Below the pieces are notes generated by a model, which saw nothing but the letters and a program-made list of their open reading frames with translations, was not told the origin of the DNA and did no database searches. The position numbers were made by a program, and so were the translations under genes. From a bacterium (lineage in GTDB: Archaea; Nanoarchaeota; Nanoarchaeia; Woesearchaeales; UBA10216), in contig JAAGZO010000680.1 of NCBI GenBank assembly GCA_024206195.1, forward strand, positions 1 to 41,147: a stretch of DNA of 41,147 bases. Direction: 5' to 3'. Positions 37,658 through 41,147 of this stretch are shown one piece after another (the stretch's first letter is position 1; the number at the start of each line of letters is the position of its first letter).

Positions 37658-37998
37658 CTGAACACGAAATACAAGCGCAGATAGTAGCGTATTTAAGACT
37701 AAAGAATATACTTGTTTTTAATTTAGATGTAATGAGTGGCTTGCAGTTTTTCTCACATAAAGACCATCGCAGATTTGCCTTTATAAACCACCATAAAAAG
37801 ATAGGCTATGAAAAGGGCCAGCCCGATATAATAATCGTGTTACAGGACAATCTCGTTGCTGTGGAGGTAAAAACAGAGACAGGCAGACTATCCAAAGAAC
37901 AGAAAGATATAGAAAATAAACTAACATCCTTAAATAATACATATCTCGTTTGGCGGTCCTTAGATGATGCTATCGAATGGTGTAAAAGCTCATATTAA
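37654..37998 (+). CDS. VRR-NUC domain endonuclease
   Basis: 114 aa from a GTG coupled to the previous stop (GTGTGA). The N-terminal EHEIQAQIVAYLRLKNI, then KGQPDIIIVL near 68-77, VAVEVKTETGRLSKEQ near 81-96 and a closing DDAIEWC match the PD-(D/E)xK core of VRR-NUC nucleases (E ... PD ... E-x-K ... Q). Such stand-alone phage domains act on branched DNA, as in Holliday junction resolution. Pairing with an HNH-like gene suggests a DNA processing unit. Confidence 0.85.
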   Translation: MTEHEIQAQIVAYLRLKNILVFNLDVMSGLQFFSHKDHRRFAFINHHKKIGYEKGQPDIIIVLQDNLVAVEVKTETGRLSKEQKDIENKLTSLNNTYLVWRSLDDAIEWCKSSY

Positions 37999-38121
37999 AC
38001 AAACTAACCGCCAATAGCGTGTTATTGCTAGCATGTATGGAAACACCTATACCCAAACATTAAACAATTATAATATCAGCATTAAACATATCGAGCATGT
38101 TCTCGGCATGATAATTAAAGC

Positions 38122-38150
38122 TTGCATTGCTATACATATACATATATACT
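38122..38150 (+). promoter_or_regulatory. Sigma70-type promoter for the RHH regulator, leaderless layout
   Basis: TTGCAT (38122-38127), 17-base spacer, TATACT (38145-38150). +1 would be 38157, one base before the ATG. TATACA repeats in the spacer (38131-38136, 38137-38142) are possible RHH operator half-sites. The gap from 37999 to 38121 contains four CATG words but no gene I can support. Confidence 0.65.
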
Positions 38151-38157
38151 TATATGC

Positions 38158-38712
38158 ATGTCAAAAACAAAAGCCAACGCTATTGTCGATAAGCTTAGAG
38201 CAGATGGGAGTATTGTGACCCCAGGCGCTTGTGCAAATTGCAAAAAATTATGTACCCCAATAGCACACCATGATGATTATACGAAGCCATCTAGAATTGT
38301 TTTTATTTGCAGAAAGTGTCATACAGGTGTACATGCTAGAAAAATAGAGATAGCTGAAAATCTTTACGTTGAATATCCTAATAAATATGTTTATTTCTAT
38401 GATGAAAAAGCGGAAGATAGACAGTTTAATTTCCGAACAACGAAGCAAGTTGAAGACATGCTTATAGAAGGAGCAGAGCATATGGACATGACAAGATCAG
38501 GATATCTTAAACAGTTGATCATAGCGAACAATGTTAAACTTAATAAAATAGAGTTGGGAGATAATATGAGAACAGAACAATTTAATATACGAATTAGCAA
38601 GAAAACAAAAAAACAAATAGAAGAAAATGCCAAGGAATTAAGTGATATATCTTGCAAGCATATTTCTCAGGCTTCCTACATAGAGAGACTAGTCGCTAAT
38701 GATTCTAAGTGA
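38158..38712 (+). CDS. Zinc finger plus tandem ribbon-helix-helix regulator
   Basis: 184 aa from ATG 38158; the promoter at 38122 starts transcription beside this ATG, so an upstream ATG at 38122 is unlikely. Residues about 25-62 form an HNH-type zinc finger (CANCKKLCTPIAHHDDY, then FICRKCHTGVH). Two RHH units follow: RQFNFRTTKQVEDMLIEGAE with a GYLKQLI end (about 90-125) and TEQFNIRISKKTKKQIEENA with a YIERLV end (about 140-180). Two RHH modules in one chain can bind DNA as a pseudo-dimer. It is a likely transcriptional repressor, perhaps autoregulated. Confidence 0.75.
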   Translation: MSKTKANAIVDKLRADGSIVTPGACANCKKLCTPIAHHDDYTKPSRIVFICRKCHTGVHARKIEIAENLYVEYPNKYVYFYDEKAEDRQFNFRTTKQVEDMLIEGAEHMDMTRSGYLKQLIIANNVKLNKIELGDNMRTEQFNIRISKKTKKQIEENAKELSDISCKHISQASYIERLVANDSK

Positions 38713-38863
38713 GATAGACGGCCTAGTGCTAGACAATGAAAAGTTGCTAGATGACATAGTTGCTCTACATGAAGAAATAAGCAATCTTGCAAGATCAGGA
38801 GACAGACAGGAAGTTGTTATTGCCGGCCTTAACAAGATAATAGAGGAATTAGTTAATAAATGA
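38699..38863 (+). CDS. 54-aa hypothetical acidic helical protein
   Basis: Starts 14 bases before the RHH stop. Leucine-rich helix (SEIDGLVLDNEKLLDDIVAL) then basic turn and a second helix. It may be a small partner of the regulator. The stop overlaps the next ATG (ATGA). No family recognised. Confidence 0.5.
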   Translation: MILSEIDGLVLDNEKLLDDIVALHEEISNLARSGDRQEVVIAGLNKIIEELVNK

Positions 38864-39012
38864 GCGCAATAGACACAAATAATAAAAGAGCCAAGCTAAA
38901 GACGTACGACTTTGTTAGAAAGCCTACGCCAAAGCAATTAGCGAGTAAGATGTGGCAATTAGAACAGTCATTAAAATCAACTGGCACGGTTGTTAGGAAA
39001 GGAAATAACTAA
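38860..39012 (+). CDS. 50-aa basic hypothetical protein
   Basis: ATGA coupling. Basic (NNKRAKLKTYDFVRKPTPKQ) with a C-terminal VVRKGNN. Function unknown. The next gene begins on the last base of its stop (TAATG). Confidence 0.5.
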   Translation: MSAIDTNNKRAKLKTYDFVRKPTPKQLASKMWQLEQSLKSTGTVVRKGNN

Positions 39013-39176
39013 TGTTTATAGAAAACGCATTGAATTTCGTTGCCTGGATTCCTCTTGTATTTTTTGGTACGGCTCTCCTTTTAGGAATTTTGATAAACGA
39101 AACTGCAAGAGAATGGTTATTAATATTGTTGTTAGTGGCGTGGTTTGCGTGGTCAATTAACAGGCTATTTTATTAA
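39012..39176 (+). CDS. 54-aa two-span membrane protein
   Basis: Two hydrophobic segments, FVAWIPLVFFGTALLLGILI (about 9-28) and WLLILLLVAWFAW (about 34-46), separated by a short polar turn (NETARE). It is not linked to lysis genes. It may be a membrane effector or exclusion factor; unknown. TAATG coupling upstream. Confidence 0.55.
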   Translation: MFIENALNFVAWIPLVFFGTALLLGILINETAREWLLILLLVAWFAWSINRLFY

Positions 39177-39191
39177 AAGAGCTGCCAACAA

Positions 39192-39244
39192 TGGGGTTCC
39201 TTTATCGGATTAAAGTTGTGGAACTTAAATGAAACAACGCCCCA
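39192..39244 (+). ncRNA. Folded RNA segment upstream of the tRNA-like element
   Basis: TGGGG (39192-39196) pairs with CCCCA (39240-39244) across the segment. Inside, GTTCC (39196-39200) can pair with GGAAC (39220-39224), enclosing CTTTA/TAAAG (39200-39204 with 39211-39215). GTTGT (39215-39219) can also pair with ACAAC (39234-39238), interleaved with GTTCC/GGAAC, so a pseudoknot is possible. Noncoding on both strands as far as I can see. Confidence 0.4.
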
Positions 39245-39253
39245 GTAACTTAT

Positions 39254-39364
39254 GGGTGGGTAGATCAGTGCGTTTGACTAACGTAAACGGGTGGTCGTAG
39301 AGCAAGCATGGAGTCAATGCTGTAAAGCTTTATGTGACAGGTTCGAATCCTGTCCCCACCCCCA
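39254..39364 (+). ncRNA. tRNA-like element with intact 3' half and abnormal 5' half
   Basis: The 3' half is textbook tRNA: T stem-loop ACAGG-TTCGAAT-CCTGT (39337-39353), 7-base acceptor strand CCCCACC (39354-39360), discriminator C and encoded CCA (39362-39364). A 5-bp AGCAT/ATGCT stem with a 7-base loop (39305-39321) looks like an anticodon arm, but position 33 is G rather than T. The acceptor partner GGTGGG is at 39255-39260, making about 110 bases. GATC/GAGC would be an imperfect D stem interrupted by a 5-bp CGTTT/AAACG hairpin (39271-39275 with 39285-39289). It is not a normal tRNA. Options: decayed tRNA, tRNA mimic, or an attP core matching a host tRNA 3' end. Confidence 0.55.
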
Positions 39365-39383
39365 GTAATGAGAGGAGTAAATA

Positions 39384-39542
39384 ATGAGCTATGCAACAGT
39401 AACTTTCAGCGTTACACCAGAATGCAAACACGAGAATGGTGTATATCGAACATTAAGATTTTGGATATTCACTAAAAGATACTTTATCTGTACTGATTGT
39501 GGCGAGGCTATACCAAGGAGTGAGTTAGAAATAAAGGACTAG
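39384..39542 (+). CDS. 52-aa putative zinc-binding protein
   Basis: GAGAGGAG lies upstream at good spacing. CKHE near 14-17 and CTDCGE near 36-41 supply C, H, C, C ligands; a basic aromatic middle (RTLRFWIFTKRYFICTD) may bind nucleic acid. Similar short proteins with CxH...CxxC occur in phages, unassigned. Its stop is followed by the 39553 promoter. Confidence 0.55.
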   Translation: MSYATVTFSVTPECKHENGVYRTLRFWIFTKRYFICTDCGEAIPRSELEIKD

Positions 39543-39552
39543 AATATATTTG

Positions 39553-39585
39553 TTTACATTACTTGACAATGTGTGTATAATGTAA
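39553..39585 (+). promoter_or_regulatory. Sigma70-type promoter with 8-bp inverted repeat over -35 and -10
   Basis: TTTACA (39553-39558), a 17-base spacer and TATAAT (39576-39581). TTACATTA (39554-39561) and TAATGTAA (39578-39585) are exact inverted repeats covering both hexamers. The spacer also holds ATGTGTG, close to the TGTGTA half-site of the two early promoters. Drives the C5-methyltransferase-like gene. Transcription should begin near 39588, at a TGTTC/GAACA hairpin (39587-39602). Confidence 0.75.
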
Positions 39586-39607
39586 CTGTTCTTAAATGAA
39601 CAATTCC

Positions 39608-39653
39608 GCGGGGTGAGTCAGTCATGTTTCTTGCCCCGCTAAACATGACGGAG
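39608..39653 (+). promoter_or_regulatory. RNA switch candidate before the C5-methyltransferase-like gene
   Basis: GCGGGG (39608-39613) pairs with CCCCGC (39634-39639). GTCATGTTT (39621-39629) pairs with AAACATGAC (39641-39649), a perfect 9-bp match. The pairings interleave: one base separates CCCCGC from AAACATGAC, so both cannot form fully at once. Either they are alternative states or a partial pseudoknot forms. The second stem ends exactly at the Shine-Dalgarno GGAG (39650-39653), six bases before the ATG. This layout is that of a translational riboswitch or a protein-controlled leader. Confidence 0.6.
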
Positions 39654-39659
39654 CGACTA

Positions 39660-40304
39660 ATGACAAAAGAATACCCAATGACAAAAGAAGCCAAAGTAAT
39701 CCTACATCTATGTGCAGACATTGGTTCTGACAGTAGTTATTATCAAGATCATGGAGACTATGGTGTTCTTATAGTTGGCAAAAACATAGGGGTTGAAAAC
39801 TATACACCTCCCGATAATGTTTACGGTGTTATAGCTAATCCTGTTTGTACTAACTTCTCTACAGCTAATGGATTTCATAAAAAACGTCATAATGATGATG
39901 ATTTAGAAATGGTAAAGCATTGTGAAAGAATAATAAAGCAATGTAATCCTAAATTCTGGGTCATTGAAAACCCTGCAAACGGCACTCTAAAGGATTATCT
40001 TGGCGATCCTACTGTTATCTATCAACCGTGGGAATACGGAAGCCCTTGGACTAAAAAGACGGCACTGTGGGGTAATTTCACTATACCTAGACCACTATAT
40101 AACAAATGGCAGGATGTTCCTAAAAACGATAAGCTGTATGTCAGGCCTGGTCGCCCAAAACCATCACTAGCCTTCCTGCATAAAAGTGCAATAAATCACA
40201 TAGAAGAGTTTAAGCGGTTCACTCCGTATATTAAAAACGATGCAGACTTTAGGTCATTATGTAGCCAGGGATTTGCAGAACAGTTTTTCTTAGCGAATAA
40301 ATAA
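39660..40304 (+). CDS. C5-cytosine-methyltransferase-like protein
   Basis: 214 aa from ATG 39660, chosen because GGAG is six bases upstream; in-frame ATGs at 39624 and 39645 lie inside the folded leader. The PVCTNFSTANGF stretch near 51-62 parallels the PCQ-x-FS catalytic loop of C5 methylases (Cys present), and WVIENPANG near 92-100 parallels the ENV motif. The usual N-terminal SAM motif is reduced to ILHLCADIGSDS. The C-terminus RPGRPKPSLAFLHKSAINHI is distinctive of this small phage family. It likely acts on DNA cytosine, but lacks a full target-recognition domain, so another substrate or a pseudoenzyme is possible. Confidence 0.7.
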   Translation: MTKEYPMTKEAKVILHLCADIGSDSSYYQDHGDYGVLIVGKNIGVENYTPPDNVYGVIANPVCTNFSTANGFHKKRHNDDDLEMVKHCERIIKQCNPKFWVIENPANGTLKDYLGDPTVIYQPWEYGSPWTKKTALWGNFTIPRPLYNKWQDVPKNDKLYVRPGRPKPSLAFLHKSAINHIEEFKRFTPYIKNDADFRSLCSQGFAEQFFLANK

Positions 40305-40313
40305 GGGGTAAAG

Positions 40314-40589
40314 ATGACAGATAAAGAAGATATATTAAACAGTCTATCCCCTCTTTTTTTAGAGGCAAAAGAAAAAGGACTATGGTTTCATACTAATTAT
40401 CAAGACTTATGGTTTTCGCCAAGTGAACTAAAAAATGCTCAGTCAAAAGGGAGTTTTATCTGGGGGATTACCAACTGGGAGCTACGAGACCCTAAAGAAC
40501 AATTCTATTCAGATGAATTCATAGAAAAGATGATTAATAACTACAAGCAACATAATAAAGATATTGAGAAAAGGATTTCATTAGAATAA
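40314..40589 (+). CDS. 91-aa hypothetical phage protein
   Basis: GGGGTAAAG upstream. The core AKEKGLWFHTNYQDLWFSPS followed by WGITNWELRDP is a pattern I recall from uncharacterised phage proteins that use aromatic residues in a compact fold; function unknown. The C-terminus is a charged helix. Probably co-transcribed with the methyltransferase-like gene, ten bases upstream. Confidence 0.65.
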   Translation: MTDKEDILNSLSPLFLEAKEKGLWFHTNYQDLWFSPSELKNAQSKGSFIWGITNWELRDPKEQFYSDEFIEKMINNYKQHNKDIEKRISLE

Positions 40590-40602
40590 ATAAGAGGTAA
40601 AG

Positions 40603-40794
40603 ATGACAGAAGTATATAAAACAGAAGAAATTAACAAATTAATGAATATGCTTATTAACTACATCCGAAACAATGGCGTTCTTAAAACATCAAGAGAGTC
40701 AGGATTAAGCAAAAGCTTTATTTCAGACTTAGTAAACGGCAAACGTAACCCATCTATTAGAACGGTAGATTTATTACTAGAGACCATGTCATAA
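40603..40794 (+). CDS. XRE/Cro-type helix-turn-helix regulator
   Basis: 63 aa with AGAGGTAAAG upstream. VLKTSRESGLSKSFISDLVN near 27-46 followed by GKRNPSIRTVDLLLETM is a helix-turn-helix: recognition helix SKSFISDLVNGKR. The size matches Cro-like proteins. It may bind the palindromic operators at 978-997 and 3376-3394; that assignment is inference. It could control the lytic switch, but no integrase or CI-type partner is in the window. Confidence 0.8.
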   Translation: MTEVYKTEEINKLMNMLINYIRNNGVLKTSRESGLSKSFISDLVNGKRNPSIRTVDLLLETMS

Positions 40795-40837
40795 CTGATT
40801 GTCTATAAACTTAGTTTTGTAAAAGCACTAGATTGAA

Positions 40838-41004
40838 AGGAGGAGAAGTATGAATGATGGACATTACTATAAGGGTCTGTGTGATACATGCACACATAAT
40901 TCAACTAATTGGTTAGGAATGCCAATGTGGTGTGATAAATATGATGTGCCTATAAACTGTGTTGATATAGCTATTAATTGTCATCTTAAAGGAATTCTCC
41001 TCCT
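40838..41004 (+). promoter_or_regulatory. Shine-Dalgarno with perfect 10-base complement inside its own gene
   Basis: AGGAGGAGAA (40838-40847) is followed by ATG at 40850. TTCTCCTCCT (40995-41004), near the 3' end of the same gene, is its exact complement and resembles the anti-Shine-Dalgarno. Folding would hide the ribosome binding site once the full gene is transcribed. Confidence 0.45.
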
Positions 41005-41017
41005 CTACAACGTATAG
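40850..41017 (+). CDS. 55-aa cysteine-rich hypothetical protein
   Basis: Very strong AAAGGAGGAG site. Five cysteines (GLCDTCTHNS, MWCDKYD, INCVDIAINCH) suggest a metal or disulfide-stabilised fold. Ends with a hydrophobic LLLYNV encoded by CTCCTCCTC. No family recognised. Confidence 0.6.
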   Translation: MNDGHYYKGLCDTCTHNSTNWLGMPMWCDKYDVPINCVDIAINCHLKGILLLYNV

Positions 41018-41057
41018 CTTACTAGTGGGCAATTGATTATTAGCAGTAGGGGAACTC

Positions 41058-41147
41058 ATGACACGGAGAGGCCAATCCCATATTACTAAGGCCATTGTAG
41101 GAGTGCATAACCAAACTACTTACTACATACTACTGATAATCTCTTAA
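41058..41147 (+). CDS. 29-aa open frame ending at the window edge
   Basis: ATG preceded by AGGGGAAC; TAA is the last codon of the window. Basic start (MTRRGQSHITKAIV) and hydrophobic end (YYILLIIS). Too short to be sure. Bases 41018-41057 between this and the cysteine-rich gene show nothing recognisable. Confidence 0.3.
   Translation: MTRRGQSHITKAIVGVHNQTTYYILLIIS

Noticed and set aside
38033..38218. 61-codon + strand frame across the intergenic region
   Set aside because: It runs through the promoter at 38122 and into the RHH gene in another frame, has low-complexity His/Ile content, and has no Shine-Dalgarno.
39289..39364. Ordinary 76-base tRNA starting at 39289
   Set aside because: The length is right, but the acceptor strand has mismatches, position 8 is not T, and no D stem forms.
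39563..39581. TTGACA with TATAAT at 39563-39581
   Set aside because: The spacing is only 7 bases. TTTACA at 39553 with a 17-base spacer is the usable pair.
39608..39649. Full H-type pseudoknot with 6-bp and 9-bp stems formed together
   Set aside because: Only one base joins CCCCGC to AAACATGAC, too short to cross a 6-bp groove. Alternative or partial pairing is kept instead.
1..41147. CRISPR array, integrase, transposase
   Set aside because: No regularly spaced repeats and no recombinase motifs were seen on either strand. The regular TGATATAAT elements are promoters, not CRISPR repeats.

Overview
This window is a contiguous stretch of a tailed double-stranded DNA phage (or a prophage lacking a visible integrase). 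Every convincing gene is on the + strand, genes are packed with ATGA and TAATG overlaps, and there is a full virion cassette: terminase, portal, MuF-like protein, scaffold, DUF5309-like capsid, connectors, tail tube, frameshifted tail chaperone, tape measure, distal tail and receptor-binding proteins. The tape measure, tail terminator and G/GT-type chaperone point to a long non-contractile tail (siphovirus morphology). Base composition is AT-rich. A lipobox protein, an i-spanin-like protein and consensus DnaA boxes suggest a Gram-negative host, but the species cannot be read from the sequence. No polymerase, primase, helicase or integrase was recognised, so either the genome continues beyond the window or replication is borrowed from the host.

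Layout. 1-9.3 kb: early region of about 33 mostly tiny unknown genes. Exceptions are a GNAT-like/DNA methyltransferase fusion followed by a cysteine-rich radical-SAM or DUF5131-like protein, a possible ssDNA-annealing/ssDNA-binding pair, and an SGNH-fold lipoprotein. Three sigma70-like promoters drive it; two share a palindromic operator. 9.3-17.7 kb: GroES-like co-chaperonin, small and large terminase, a small protein carrying a capsid N-arm-like segment, portal, HExxH protein, MuF-like protein, scaffold and major capsid, ending in a UUCG-loop terminator. 17.8-25.9 kb: an accessory block placed between capsid and connectors, with a 934-residue glycosyltransferase-methyltransferase-glycosyltransferase fusion, a small structural protein, a 1261-residue S74-terminated fibre/spike and two coiled-coil proteins. 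25.9-35.9 kb: connectors, tail completion, tail tube, G/GT frameshift, tape measure, distal tail, hub and a LamG-like receptor-binding protein. 35.9-37.2 kb: lysis cassette with holin-like and spanin-like membrane proteins and a putative L,D-transpeptidase-fold lysis enzyme. 37.2-41.1 kb: structured RNA elements, HNH-like and VRR-NUC proteins, a zinc finger/tandem RHH regulator, a tRNA-like element, and a C5-cytosine-methyltransferase-like gene with an upstream RNA switch candidate.

How it fits together. The structural half is punctuated by a repeated extended -10 element (TGATATAAT, A6, then GGA). It has no visible -35, and its predicted transcripts begin at the Shine-Dalgarno itself. Several other genes have a -10 placed so that transcription should begin at the start codon. 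This gives a consistent picture of late expression from ultra-short or absent leaders. Modification functions recur: two DNA methyltransferase-type genes with a probable Fe-S partner, and a glycosylation fusion in the head cassette. These suggest that both the DNA and the surface of the virion or host are chemically altered. All functional names below come from reading motifs by eye; no database search was run.
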